DNA of 64,000 nt, from positions 62,001 through 126,000 of the forward strand of contig JABYQU010000070.1 in assembly GCA_022264855.1 (NCBI GenBank). Reading direction: 5' to 3'. The translations under genes and the position numbers were made by a program. The notes beneath the pieces are model-generated. The model worked only from the letters and a program-made list of their open reading frames with translations, did not search any database and was not told the origin of the DNA. This document shows positions 11,574 to 23,900 of this stretch, one piece after another. Numbering within the stretch: the first letter of the stretch is position 1; the number at the start of each line of letters is the position of its first letter. Source of the DNA: Lenzites betulinus (Eukaryota > Basidiomycota > Agaricomycetes > Polyporales > Polyporaceae).

Positions 11574-12187
11574 TCCACAGTCTCGGGCTCGACCCCCAGC
11601 AGAATCATGGCGTCTACTCCGGTGATATCCTCTAGCGTCGATGCAAGACCCGACTTCGTGCCCAGGGATGTCCAGTCGCAGGTGAGAAACACGACGTGTG
11701 CGGGTGCAACCAGCTCCTGCAGCGTCCAGCCGCGCTTGTGCCATCTGCTCTGCCAGAACTTAGAGTACTTTTTCCGCGGGTCTGTGCCCTTAGGAACGTC
11801 GGCAAGGTAGACGTAGCACACGTCCGCATCGCGATACAGCGCGTACATCGAGTTGATCGCCTCCGAAAGCTCCGCGCTGCTGCGCTTGTCGATGCAGCAC
11901 GAGTCGATCCAGATGAGGCGATACCCAGCCTCGCGCGCAACCTCGCAGGCCCGCTTGATCTTGTCTGAGAGCTCGGGAAGAGAGAATATAGTGAATTTGC
12001 GGAGCAGCATTAGAGGGTTTCGTATACGCTTCCACACGGAACGCTGTAAGTTGACGATGTCATCGTACGTTTGCTCGCCGCCGTCTTTCGCCAAGCGCCA
12101 GGTGTGGGAAAGGATAGCGTAGGGGGTCGCGCCGACGTCGGTGAGCCACACGAACTCGCCCGTGTGTGTGTCCAAGAAGCGGGGCAT

Positions 12188-13872
12188 CCTGAAAAAAGTT
12201 CAAAGCAGACAGTGAGCACTCCAAATGATATATGACCTAGTCATATACATATATACAAGAGCATACCTGTTCTGTAACTTTGATCGTAATCAGAGTGTAT
12301 GTGCCGAGTGGATAACACCACGAGATAGCAGATAGACAGTCCCTTTTGGCGCAGTGAGGCTCCCAGACATGCGAGTGAGCACTGCGGATGGCGGGGAAAG
12401 ATGAGATACCAGGGGGACGAGTGGGAAGAGGCAGACAGTGCGGTACGTGCAAGACAGGATTAAGTCCTGGACCTGTGCAAGCCTGAACGCCAGACGCTGA
12501 AGAGCAGTACATGCGTGGGTTTGGCGAAGTACACGAGGCATGCACTCAGTTCAATCCCATGACTTCGAAGGTGCATACACACATACAGTATTGGCCCCGG
12601 ATGACATATCGTCCACCACGCTGTCGCTGTCGAAGGGCTCGTCCGTTCGCCGATGCGGCACGCTGACCACGAGTTTTCACAGGCCAATTCGCCAGTCCGG
12701 CCCGATCGTCGTGACCTCATACTGCGATATCCCCAAAGGTTCTGCTCGCCAGATCAGACGCGCACCTCTACCACAGGCGTTTCCAATCCTACTGTAGAGC
12801 ATAGGATCTCTGCATTAGATCTGCGTAGTGTCAATGAGGAGAGGCCCGGGGACAAGACACAATATTGATGATACTGACTCACACATCGAAGCCCGCGTCC
12901 GGGGTGAAGAGTCCTAGTCAAGCTGAGCGCCGCCCTGTTGAGCTCCGAGTTCGAGCGCAGGCGTACCCTGAGTGTAGCGCGCTGAGTACTTGAGTGGCCA
13001 TCCGAGCGTGCGCGTCCAACCCGTGCACCAAATCTTGGTGGGCTATTTGTGCGTGTTAGGATCAAAAGCTATTGCCCCCCCGATCTAATCTTTGTGTGAT
13101 ATTTATAACTCAGGAGAACTCAAGTCTCTTTCGAAATGTCGCTCACTCATCCGTTCTGCCAGGCGGATTCCAGTTTGAACCCCGCGGAACATATTCGTTC
13201 TCAACACCACGGATCGAGCCTTCTACTACGACTAGTACTATGTACTAACTTCGCCTGCACTCGACGACGAACGATGACCCCAATGCCTCTCTTGCGCTCA
13301 GCCTGCATCTGATACAACTGAACTCGGGCAAAGTCGTTTATCTGAAGCCACACGTTTAACGCGTTTCTAGCTGCCGCTGCAGCGCGAGCAGTAGGACACT
13401 AGAAGGCGGACTGGTCATTTTACTTTCGACCAGTCAAATGTAGCTGTACGAGTGGCCCCTCAGACCTCGGCATCAAGTGTCGTATATCCTGCGACAATAT
13501 CTTCAGGATAAATTCATATGGATATGTGAAAGCTACCGGCACGTACCAATATTACCAGGATCCAAAGATGGCATAAGCAGAGCAACATCGATATGACGAT
13601 GAGACGCATGCCAACTTTACGCCATAGTATTGTGTCTTCCTCAAAAGTCAAGTGCAAGTCGCTGACGGTCCTCGTCGCAAAGAGGGCATATCGTTTCGAG
13701 AATAATGGGTTTTGCGTTAACCGTCTCTATGTCTGAAAAAGAGCAGTGGGATTGGGCTTCGTCATTAGCCCTATGTGCGCGCAACGAAATGAGGAGGATA
13801 TGCACGAAAGATGTGCTCCAGCACTCATGTAGGGTCTCACTGAAACATCATAAAGCATGGCGCGAGTGTGCT
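12188..13872. other. Intergenic stretch, no supported gene
   Basis: This is the upstream region of the HET pseudogene followed by AT/GC-mixed DNA. Short open frames lack motifs or conserved splice patterns. A pyrimidine- and GT-rich stretch at 12230-12300 may be promoter. Nothing else is seen before the target duplication of the retrotransposon. Confidence 0.4.
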
Positions 13873-13877
13873 GAACA

Positions 13878-14132
13878 TGGAAGCCGGTCGTGGAATCAAC
13901 CGGAAACACTGGCGGTCGAACGATGAAAGGAACAGGCACAAACTGGCGTCGTTGTTCGGAGTCAGGAGGGGGCTGTAATATACATGTGTGAGCCGCGTAC
14001 CTGGCGTCGTTGTTCGGAGTCAGGAGGGGAAGAACAAAGACGCGGGATCGCGGAAGCATAAGTGTGGGCGTCTAATGGCTAACAGGTCATAACAAGTGCA
14101 ATAGCGCGTAAGCGCGCTGGGGCGGGCTTACA
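13878..14132 (-). repeat. 3' LTR
   Basis: 255 bp, TG...CA. Contains an internal direct repeat: CTGGCGTCGTTGTTCGGAGT and the following CAGGAGGGG occur twice, about 59 bp apart. Differs from the other LTR by A versus G near its left end and by one extra G in a G run. Confidence 0.9.
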
Positions 14133-15276
14133 CTCTCCCCAGTTCTGAAACAAAAACAGGGGGGGGAAGAAAAAAGCACGGGGAAGCGAGAAGACTCAAA
14201 AAAATATAAGTGAGAAAAATTTTGGGACGAAAAAAGGAAAATTTGTTTTTAGGAAGCGATGATGACGAAAAATGAGCGTTCAAAACAAAACGAAAAGGTA
14301 GGTGGAGGGAGGTAGCGCGGGCTCGCGCTATACAGGTAGCGGGGTATGCTCGAGGTATCGGTCTAATGCCTCGAGCTCCGCTACCTCACGTCGGGGGAGC
14401 CACTCGTCCGCGTCCGGACCGTACCCTTTCCAGCGCACAAGGAATTGAAATCCTCGTCCACGGCGACGGTGGTCGATGATCTCTTGGACCTCCCATTCGT
14501 CTACTCCGTCCGGAGTCACGACTGGTCCCGGTCGAGGATGTGCGCGTGATGGGAAGAGAGCGTCGTCGTTCGGGACAAAGCGTTTGAGGAGAGACGCGTG
14601 GAAAGTGGGGAATACTTTCATGGTGTTCGGGAGGTCGAGAGTGTAAACGGATGTCTCCGGGTATGCGTGGAGGATCTTGTAAGGTCCATCGAATCGTACC
14701 ATAAATTTCGCTACGCGGTGGTCTCCTCGTTGCATGTAGTCTCTTCGCCTATGGAAGGTGGACAGCATCACGCTGTCGCCGACGCGGAACTCGGGATCGC
14801 GGCCGCGGTGGAGGTTGGCGGATGCCGCTTGTGCAAGTTTCGCGAGGAGGAGATTGTCGCGGGCTTCAAAAACATCAGTTTCGAGGCGACGCAGGAGTGC
14901 GTCCGCGTCGATATCGGCCGGCCGCGCGTCGTCAGGTCGTTGAATGAGGGGGGGAATGATGCGCGGAGAGCGCCCGAGGTGAAGTTGGAATCTAGAGAAA
15001 CCGGTAGAAGGGTTCAAGGTATTCATGAGTTCAAAACGCACGCGCGGGAGTGCGCGGACCCATCCGGATTGGTTCCTCGCGACATGGTATCGCAAGGACT
15101 GTACTAGTGTCTTGTTGGTGCGTTCGGAGGAGCCATCGGTTTCCGGGTGGTAGGCCGTAGATAGCTTCAGCTTTACCCCAGTGAGTTTGTGTAGAGCCGC
15201 CCAGAAAGCAGAGACGAAAAGCTTATCGCGGTCTGAGACAATCTCAAGAGGGAGGCCGTTCTCGCAGTACCATGAA

Positions 15277-16043
15277 CATCAGCAAAATGACACCTACTTG
15301 GAGGTCTACTTGGGCCAAAGTAGGCCAAGTTGGCCTAAGTAGGATGATTTGGGCCAAGTACGGCAGCTTGGCCGGAAGACCGATTATTTGGACTCAAGTC
15401 CGCTACTTAGACTACTTAGGCAGCTTGAGCAACTTGAAGGACTTGGGCACTTTTGTACTTAGTGAAATTCAGGACTCGACCTTCATACATTGGCATACAT
15501 CTCACTGCTGGTTATGTTTTTGGATCTGCAATGATCATTGGAAAGCTTCTACCAATAGAATATACACTCTGAGCTGTATAGATCCTTTTCAATACTCTCT
15601 GCCGGTGTTAAAGTGAGAACATGGGTGAGAACCCCGGTGCATAAGTCCTTGCCCTCAAGTACAGCTATAATGCGTATATAAAGCTTGAGCAGGGTGTACA
15701 TCTTAACGTCCTTTGGTGCAGTGGTATGCTTGTAATCACACTTAGTTAAAAATTTGTATTTAGATGTAGTGGTTCAATTCCCGGTGTGGGCAAACATTCT
15801 CTACGACATGTGGCTGTGAGTTTGATAACGTGGTAGGAGAAGGCAACAGAATTACTGTTTTGCTATACAAATACAATAAAAGCGCAGTTAAAAGAGCCAG
15901 TATATATATATTGTCCCTACTTGAGAGCGGACTTGAGTGACTTGTGAAGTAAAGGGACTGGTCTTCGTAAGTTGGCGACTTGGATGACTTGAGCGGACTT
16001 GAGTGACTTGGGGAAGGCCTCAAGTCCAAGTGTCAAAATGCTG
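15277..16043. mobile_element. Nested non-autonomous element with terminal inverted repeats inside integrase
   Basis: About 767 bp, flanked by ATGAA (15272-15276 and 16044-16048). The left end CATCAGCAAAATGACACC mirrors the right end, whose reverse complement reads CATCAGCATTTTGACAC, an imperfect inverted repeat of about 17 bp. ATG adjoins the right end, so the boundary could shift by 3 bp (2-bp duplication and 8-bp perfect TIR instead of a 5-bp duplication). The arms are rich in ACTTGG/GACTTGAG repeats. No transposase is encoded. Superfamily uncertain. Confidence 0.7.
15703..15795 (+). other. tRNA-like pol III promoter region inside the nested element
   Basis: TTGGTGCAGTGG (about 15714-15725) fits a tRNA A box, and GGTTCAATTCC (15771-15781) fits a B box. 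A TATATAAA lies about 35 bp upstream (15675-15682). The sequence after the B box (CCGGTGTGGGCA) resembles a tRNA 3' end, but the T stem does not pair well and the middle is AT-rich. It is a tRNA-derived SINE-like head or tRNA relic rather than a working tRNA gene. Confidence 0.4.
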
Positions 16044-19000
16044 ATGAATCGAAGAAGATGATCGCGAAGTCCTCTGCCGAGATGTCCGTGCGTGTCGGTA
16101 GGAGGCGGAGATCCGCTCCTAGACGATCGGTGATAGTCGCGATGCAGTCGTACCCAGAGTCATCAGGTAGACGACCAACGAAATCAATCGCGATACACTC
16201 TCCTCGCCCATCAGGGATAGGCAGAGGGTGCAGAGGTCCAGCGGGCTTCACGGTAGGGCTCTTGTTTCTCTGACAAGCCTCGCAAGAAGGTATGTAGAGA
16301 GATTCGAGTTCTTTCCGCATATTTGGCCAATAATAAGCATTGCGCAGAGCGCCGTATGCCTTATCGAAACCAAAATGCCCCAACGCGTCGTGAGCACAGC
16401 GAAAAAGACTTTCGCGTAGATCGCCGGCGCGCGGAATAACCAAACGGTCACTGACGTACAGTAAACCGTTGGCCTCACGTATGCCGAGCGAACCAATTTG
16501 GTCGCGTAGCTTTCGACAATACGTATCATTGTCGTACCCGTTACGAATCGCACTCAACCATGCGGGGTCTGTCGATATGCGGAGCGATGTCGCGCAAACG
16601 GTCGACTCGCATGATATTGTGGATAAGGCGCGCGTAGCGCCACGGACGTGGAATAGAGCGGAGGAAGCAGCTCCGTCTAGGATGGACTGTTCGCACTCGT
16701 CTTTCACACGGGACAGAGCGTCAGCCACGACGTTGTCCTCACCGCGTACGTAGAGAATCTTGAAGTCATATTGCGCAAGAAACTCAGACCATCGTGCTTG
16801 ACGGCGTGAGAGTTCCTTTTGCTTGTGAAAATTCTCTAACGTACGGTGGTCGGTGTAAACCGTGAACGGTACACCGAGCAGATCGACGCGCCATTTCTTT
16901 AGCGCACGAACGATTGCCAAGAGCTCTTTCTCGTGCACCGGATAGTTGAGTTCTGCCGCGCGCAACTGCGCGGACTCGAACGCTACCGGGCGCGCCGTCT
17001 CGAGAGACGGGCCAAACGATAGCATAGCTCCCGTACGAAGGTCACTAGCGTCGCACGACACGAAAATGCGATTCGTGTCGAGTGCGTTATGGTCAATGAC
17101 CGTTAAGCACTCTCTACTGCACACTAGCTTCTTAATCTCATCGAAAGCGAGCTGATGTTCCACTGACCAAGTGGGAAACATCAACTCGGACTCTTTCGTG
17201 GTCAACGGTGTCAAAACGGCGGTATATTCCGCCAGTTTCGGAAGAAAACTGGCGACGTACCGTACCAGGCCAAGGAAGGCACGCACGTCTGCAGTGCACT
17301 TCGGGCGTGGCCACGCGACAATGCGCTCGAGTTTCTTCGGATCGGCCTCGATCCCTCGGCAAGAGATGTGGTGTCCGAGGAAGTCCAGCTCAGTCAGGAA
17401 GAGTTCGGTTTTCTTATCCGAGCAGTACAGGTGAGCAGCACGTAAGGCAGTCAGGATCGTTGTCACGTTCTTCCGATGTTCCTCTAGAGACTGAGACCAG
17501 ATGACGATGTCGTCTAGGTATACATGACAGATAGTACCGATCCAAGGTCGCAGAGCAGAGTACATCCGGCGTTGATGTGTAGACGGCGCATTGCGACAGC
17601 CTTGCGGCATCACCGTCCACTCGTAGAGACCGAAGGGAGTCGTCACAGCAGTGTACTTGATGTCGTCAGGGTGTACGTGAGTCTGATAGAAGCTGTCGGT
17701 CATGTCGATCTTAGCCCAGATGACGCCGTTAGCACAGTCAGCCAAGATGTCGGAGATCTTCGGGAGAGGATGCATGTCCGGGACTGTGTTGGCGTTTAGA
17801 GCACGGTAGTCGTTCACCCAGCGAGGCATAGCAGTAGGGTCAGACTTCGGAATCAAGAACGCAGGTGAAGCATATGGGCTGTCAGACGGTCGCAGTCTAC
17901 CAGCAGCCAAGTGTCGATCTAGAAGAGTACGCCAAGCTTCCCGATATTTCTTGGGGCAGTCGTACTGACGGCGAGCAATGACGAGATTAGGATCTTTGAG
18001 TACGAATCGGTGATAGACGTCGGTAGGCATATCCTTAGTGTCGGGAATGTCGGTAGGGAAGCAGTCAGCGAATTGCGACTTCAGCAGGCAATTCTCCTCG
18101 TCCAAGGAAGATTGCATAGCCAAGTTCTCGACCTGAGAGCGGACAGCGCAGACAGTATGATAGTCCCCCAGGTGAGTGTAGCGTTCGTGAGCGAGTCGTC
18201 TAAGGTGGATCGAGCTCGAGAGTTCGCGTAGGAAATGTTGATGGGACATGCGACGGAGATCGCAGGCAGCGATCGTCAGTTCTTCCGAGGCAAGTCGTCG
18301 AGAGCGAGGGGAAAGGAGAGGTTTCGTCGGTTCGGCTGCGATTGTGTTGACAAGGAGGTCTCGTCCGGACGGCTTATGGATGAGTTGTTTCGTCGCATGG
18401 TCCTCAACAAGAGCGTTCGACTCGAGGAAAGGTTTTCCTAATATTATCGGGCTACACAGCGACGAGACGACAATCGCGCGACAAGAAACCGAGTCCCAAG
18501 ATCCGTCCTCCAACGACAGACGTAGCTTCACCCAGTGGCGCGACTCCTTTTGCTCCGATCCCCAAGCGTTGCCCAACGTGTATGGCGTCGGTAGAGGGCG
18601 GAGGCGGAGTCCAGCCTGCTCGACGATGTCGGCCCTAATCAGAACTGTAGGCGAGCCGGAGTCGATTAGCATGGGGAATGACGCGGAAGGGGACGAGGGG
18701 GAGGGGGAAAGGATTGTCGCTTGCAGAATGGTGTGACGAGCAAAAAACGGGGATACGTACTCGGAGTCATCCGAGTCCGACCCTGTCCCTAGGATACCAG
18801 AGGTGGTTGCGGCGGCCGGAGACGAGTACACGGCGGCGATGGTCGTATCGCACGCGGTGTCGTCCTCTTCAATCACGGCGGCGACCGTGCTCTTGGAGTG
18901 CGCGTCCTTAGAGCCTTTTGCGGCTGTGGCATGCGCGGCTGTCAGAGTAATGTACTTAGCCGCGTCCGGATATCCGTGAGGGCAAGTCGAGGAGTTGTGG

Positions 19001-20198
19001 TTTTGGTAGAAGCGGCGGCACTTGTAGCAACCGCGATGCGCGTTCAGAAGGTTTCGCTCGTCGGTAGTGAGCGCTGGGACTCGAGCAACGGAAGTTGTCG
19101 TCGAGGTTTTGGTCGTTGTAGACGTCGAAGACGCCTGAGCGTTCTTGCCCTTGAAGGTCGACGAGCGTGCGGAGACGACCTGGTTCATCATCTCGCGAAG
19201 GCGGAAGCGCCTTTTGTCTGCCGCAGAGATCGCGTTCTTCCAGAGGACGTAGTCTGTCAAAACCGCGACGTCGTCGTCCTCCACGGTGAGGCGGAGATCC
19301 TCGACGATGTTTGCGCCGAGTACGTCGCGTAGAAGCGTGTCTGAGAAACGTTTCGGTGTCCCGCGAAGACGGGAGTTGAGGCGTTCGACCTCGAGGACGA
19401 AATTGTCAAAGGATTGGTCTTGTCCTTGGCGCTTGCCCATGATCTGAGCATGTATGTTCGAAGCCCATCCGGACGGTAGGAAACGAGCGCGAACCTCCTC
19501 GAGGAATTCCACCCAGTATAAGCTGTCGAACCTCTCGTAGTCGTTGAGGTACCAATCACGTAGTACCTCATTGGCGATGCCGCTGCTGGCCTTCAGGACC
19601 TGGCGGCTGTCCTCGATGGACCGTTCACGAAAGTATTGCATGCATCCGTGGTCCCAGGCGTTGAGGACCGCCGGCGTGATCTTCCCTTCCCCCAGCGTAG
19701 GCGGAGCCTTGGGGTTGGTGGAGATCGACGCTTCTTTGGTGGTCATATTGCCGTAGAAGGTGACGACGGAGTCGAAGCCAATAGACGAGGAGGAGGAGGA
19801 GGAGGATGAATGCGTGGACAACAGTGAGGATTGGGAAGGAGGGCGTTCAGGATTGATGTTTTCTCCAACCCCGATGGGTGTATGCGGTTCGTCTTCGAGG
19901 GGGATCGTGACCAGCGAGGATAAAGAGGATAGGGACGAGGAGGACGGTGTTCTTGGTGTGGAATCCAGGACGTACTCGTAGTCCACTTCCGACTCGTTGT
20001 CAAGACCGTACCACTCGCGAACTTCGTCGTCGTTGATCCCGGAGAAGGGAAAAGGTGCGATAAAATCGCGGACGTGTCTACGCGTCCCAAGCGATACTGG
20101 TAGGGACGTTATTACGATGTTTCGGGAGGCCCAGGCGTCCCGACGGTCGGTCGATGTGGTTTTAAGAACGAGCTGTATATGCGAAGTTCAAAAAAAAG

Positions 20199-20452
20199 TG
20201 GAAGCCGGTCGTGGAATCGACCGGAAACACTGGCGGTCGAACGATGAAAGGAACAGGCACAAACTGGCGTCGTTGTTCGGAGTCAGGAGGGGCTGTAATA
20301 TACATGTGTGAGCCGCGTACCTGGCGTCGTTGTTCGGAGTCAGGAGGGGAAGAACAAAGACGCGGGATCGCGGAAGCATAAGTGTGGGCGTCTAATGGCT
20401 AACAGGTCATAACAAGTGCAATAGCGCGTAAGCGCGCTGGGGCGGGCTTACA
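20199..20452 (-). repeat. 5' LTR
   Basis: 254 bp, TG...CA, nearly identical to 13878-14132, including the internal duplicated segment. It should carry the element promoter, reading leftward. Confidence 0.9.
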
Positions 20453-20457
20453 GAACA

Positions 20458-20936
20458 CCTGACTACTGGCGACTATGCGTACGGCAATTGGTTTGCCCGA
20501 GAAAGTCGAAGAGCAGATAGGAAATATTCAAGCTTTTCTTCTAAGAGTATTCTTGCAGCATATAGGAAGCTTGAGTTACTGATAACCGTCGCGTTACAGC
20601 GTAGACGCGTTACTCATTGTAGGAATCTGCTTTGTAGCCGGCATCAGTATTTGGCTGATGTTCCTGGATTAATCATGCTTATATGGGGTTGCGTCGTCCA
20701 TCTTTCCCGTTCCCAGAGCGCGATTGGATGTGAAGTTAACGTGTCACACACCGTAATCAACGCCAGCACTTCAAGTAGCTCAAAAGATACACTTGGCAAA
20801 GGTTGCGGCGATAAGCGTCATTGTCAACGTGAGTGGACTCCTCTGACAATACAAGCAACGCTAGCTCATTGCCACAGTATCTGTAGCTCGTAGTCAGACT
20901 AGCGAGTCATGGGAGTAGGAACAAGTTGAAGAGCGC
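20458..20936. other. Flank of the retrotransposon insertion site
   Basis: AT-rich, no motif-bearing frame. It probably holds the promoter of the PH-like gene to the right. Confidence 0.4.
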
Positions 20937-23900
20937 TTGAAAGTAAGCGTCGATTATATGTGTGACGGCCTTGTCACACCTCACATGATCGTGACGAATG
21001 TGGCTGGACACGCGCCGCGTCTCGCGCATCTGCATCAGGCTTTGCCTCCTCCCGCCACCACTCCTCGTTGCCGACTTGCCAGCAATGGGAGAGCTGCGAG
21101 TATCTTGCAGAATGGGTGCGCTCTACCCTCACTATATGCTGGGAAGTGCCTGAACAGACTCGCCACAGTCTGCACCGACCAATGGCTTGTCACGCACGTC
21201 GATCCCTCGTGGTCTATCTCACAGCTCAAGCTCGTTCTCCTCCAAAAGTTCTCGCGGGAACGTTCCGAGGCTGAGAAGAACCAACGCTCAATTCCCGTCT
21301 CTCCTCATAAGACCCGCCGCCGCTCGCTTTCTCCTATCACGTTCGCCACCCCTCCTCGAAAACCTCGGCCGATAACAGCAGAGAGGACTGCTTCTGCTGC
21401 GAGCGCAGAGGGCTCTGAGACCGAGGAGTTAGAGCTACCAGCTCAAAGCGACGACGAAGATGATGCAGGCGACGGTGACGACGACGACGAGATCGTCGAT
21501 GTCAATAAAGCCCTTGCAGAGGCCCATCGGTACAAGTACAATACCCGCCCGTCGACCTCATCCCCATCAGACGGGCTCGCACGGCATGTCCCCGCCGACA
21601 GTTCCGGTGCGGCTCAAGAAGCGGACCTGTGCGTTCTCATCACTTTCTCCACTACCCAGATTCTGGAGGACCGCTTCTCACTCGAATGGTATGGCATACA
21701 CGCCGACGAACTCCTCGAGCTGCACCCTCTCTCCCCCTCGTTCGTGTCTCTCCCCCGTTTTGCCCTTGACGCGTACATTGCCCCATACTTTGCGGCACGG
21801 GTCTGGGCGCTTCGTGCGGTGGGAACCGCCTTAGATTCCACCCTCAAGGACTTTGGGATCCCACGCGACCATCAAACAGACGATGAGATCCCGGATGCCA
21901 ATCCGAGATCTCCATTACTGCGGGAAAAGACCAAAAAGAAGATCACGCTGGAATGGAAAGAGAGGTGGGCGGTTATTCATCAGGGTGTATTTTCTCTTTG
22001 CAAAGAGCGCCATGTGAGTCCTTTCGTTAGCATGGTCCTTATCTGTCAAGGCGACGAACTGCAGCCTGAGGACGTGATGCCCTGGAGGGTCCTGTTCGTG
22101 TCACTATATGCGCCTCGCCGTGAGCTCCAGAACGGTGGTCGGAGGTAAGTCCGCATATATTTAACGACAGCTGGGTCAGACTCCATGGCTGGACGCTTTC
22201 CTATCCGCCCTGCTCATACACTCCACTTATCTGCCCGCCGAAGTCCATTCCATCCGTTGCTTGACCAGCTATATGCGCCTCGGAACGGAAACTGCGATGT
22301 ACTCACAGGTTACTCATAACTCTGTCTACAGGATACGCATGCGGCTTTTTCGGCGCCCCTCTCATCGATGCTTGCCATCCGTGACAGTACCCAATTCGAC
22401 CTACCCCTCCGATCCTCCCGGCGTACGCGCTCTATACCAACTGCATCAGCGTCAGATATTGTCTGTGTAAAGTTCACCGATCCAGCGCCGCCCAGGCGGC
22501 AACGAACTATGAGCAACGAGTCTTATGCTACGCACTATGACCCCGCACCGCAAGAATCGACGTCGCCGCCCACACAAGGAGCATGGTGGCGCCGTGGATC
22601 ACGCGATGTGTCCACGACCTTGAGCAGTAGCCTTGCTTCCAGTGCAAGCGCATTGATGGGTAGTCCTAGTGGTGCCGGCCTCGCAGAGATGTGGGACGCG
22701 CTCGCAAGACGTGGCAGCCGGACAGGATTAGACGATATGGAAGGGGAGGCAGACGATGCGATTTGGATTGTACTGGACATGCTCACTAATGCGGGTACGT
22801 CCGACCGCATTCGGTTGTGTATATGTGCGTGAAGCTGATGATCTCTCCATACAAGCATGCTCTCATGTCCTGCGGATCCTTCATAGACACGCACCGCCAG
22901 CCTGCGAGTCTTCATTCCTACCAGCACTTCCTCCTTCACGTTCTGCGCCCTCGCCCATCGTCTTCAGTACCTTCACACCATCCTCCGTATCTCCGGCTGT
23001 GTCTACATATGACCTGCCCACGCCAGGACCGTCCTCATCGTACTCGTTTCCACCACTCTCTCCGTCAATCGCATCACCACCTATACCGACCCCCCTGCCT
23101 AGATCACCAAGAGTATCACCACCAACACGGCCGACAACCCCTTTGCGGGCAATCCCTCTACGCATAGACACATCCACGACAGTCTGCGGTGTGCCATATC
23201 CCGAGTGGCGTCTCGCTCTCGTACGCAGAGCACGACGCGCAGGACTCGGCTCGGTTGGGCGTGCGATGGAACTGGTCATGTTCGGTGAAGAAGACGATGA
23301 GGAAGAGGAGGACGAGCTCGCGATCGAATGGGCCCGACGCCTGAGCGCAATGACCGCGTCCCCAATGGACTACCCCCCTCGATCGCGTTCCCGTTCGCGC
23401 GCCGCGCGCCATGCCAGCGACTCGGCCATTCCCTCTCCCGCCGAAGACATGTATACCCCCATGGGCGAATTCGACGCGCCCGATCCGGATCCTCATGAGC
23501 TGGCCGACGAAGTGGGGAGCGAGGACGAATGGGACAGCTGGTTGGACGTCGTTATGGCACGGCGACGACGTGAACAGCTCTCGTCGCGTGGTCTTCCGCG
23601 CACCGACACGCTCGACACCGCCGTTCCCCAAGACCTGTACTGGGGCGTGGGCGAATGGGACGCACAAGGCATGAGCACCGCGACGTCATCACCCGCTGCT
23701 AGTACGCCGGAACACGAACACGCGGAGCCATGGTCCCAGGCCCATTCGCACGAGCAAAGCGGGAGCGAGGCCGACGACGCTTCGTCGATGCAGAGCGCGG
23801 AGCCCTCTCACTACGCACGCACCCCTCTACAGCCCGTTCCGCTCAGCGCGCGTGGTCGGCGCGCGAAAGCAAAGGGTGCCGCGGGAGACCACGGAAGCGC

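Larger units (their letters stand above)
9271..12187 (-). pseudogene. HET-domain (heterokaryon incompatibility-type) gene, broken by an internal inversion
   Basis: The N-terminal HET domain reads on the minus strand from ATG 12187 to about 11574: PYAILSHTW, RLIWIDSCCIDK, SEAINSMYALYRDADVCYVYLADV, SRWHKRGWTLQELVAP. These are the three conserved blocks of fungal HET proteins. The expected continuation (SVAKRMSWAA...TTRVEDRAYSLLGIFGVHMSPIYGEG) is found instead on the plus strand starting at 10506. Re-inverting 10506-11573 restores the family order, and GTGGA is shared at that junction. The probable C-terminal part (LPPSRVISGHFA..., CKYFSLSVELSERL) resumes on the minus strand from 10496 to about 9648, with possible further exons to 9271. 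HET proteins trigger cell death after fusion of unlike hyphae; this copy cannot be made as one protein. A second lesion is the insertion at 10920-11007. Confidence 0.75.
14328..19746 (-). pseudogene. gag-pol polyprotein of the LTR retrotransposon, interrupted in integrase
   Basis: A single long frame. The first ATG is at 19746 (MTTKEASI); the frame is open further upstream without ATG. Order seen: gag; zinc knuckle CYKCRRFYQNHNSSTC; protease (MLIDSGSPTVL); reverse transcriptase with YLDD; RNase H (VSCDASDLRTGAM, YTDHRTLENF); integrase zinc finger (HDALGHFGFDKAY...CEACQRNK) and the first catalytic block. The frame stops at 16033 inside a nested insertion. Integrase resumes beyond it with WYCENGLPLEIVSDRDKLF and continues to a chromodomain (EWEVQEIIDHRRR...LVRWKGYGPDADEW), stop at 14328-14330. 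Removing the nested element joins GAT-TCA-TGG-TAC in frame. Autonomous mobility is therefore lost in this copy, though the LTRs look young. Confidence 0.9.
13873..20457 (-). mobile_element. Ty3-type (chromodomain) LTR retrotransposon with target-site duplication
   Basis: A complete element on the minus strand, 6.57 kb between LTR ends (13878-20452), flanked by the 5-bp duplication GAACA (13873-13877 and 20453-20457). Both LTRs start TG and end CA. The 5' LTR is at 20199-20452 and the 3' LTR at 13878-14132. A purine tract (ACTGGGGAGAG on the minus strand) directly precedes the 3' LTR. Just inside the 5' LTR is a T-rich leader and GAACTTCGC; no tRNA primer match was identified, and self-priming as in the Tf1/sushi group is possible. 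Domain order gag, protease, RT, RNase H, integrase with C-terminal chromodomain places it in the chromovirus clade. The LTRs differ by about one substitution and one indel, so insertion is recent. Confidence 0.9.

Noticed and set aside
19747..20189. Upstream extension of the gag-pol frame to near the 5' LTR
   Set aside because: The frame is open but has no ATG before 19746; used only as a note, not as the start.
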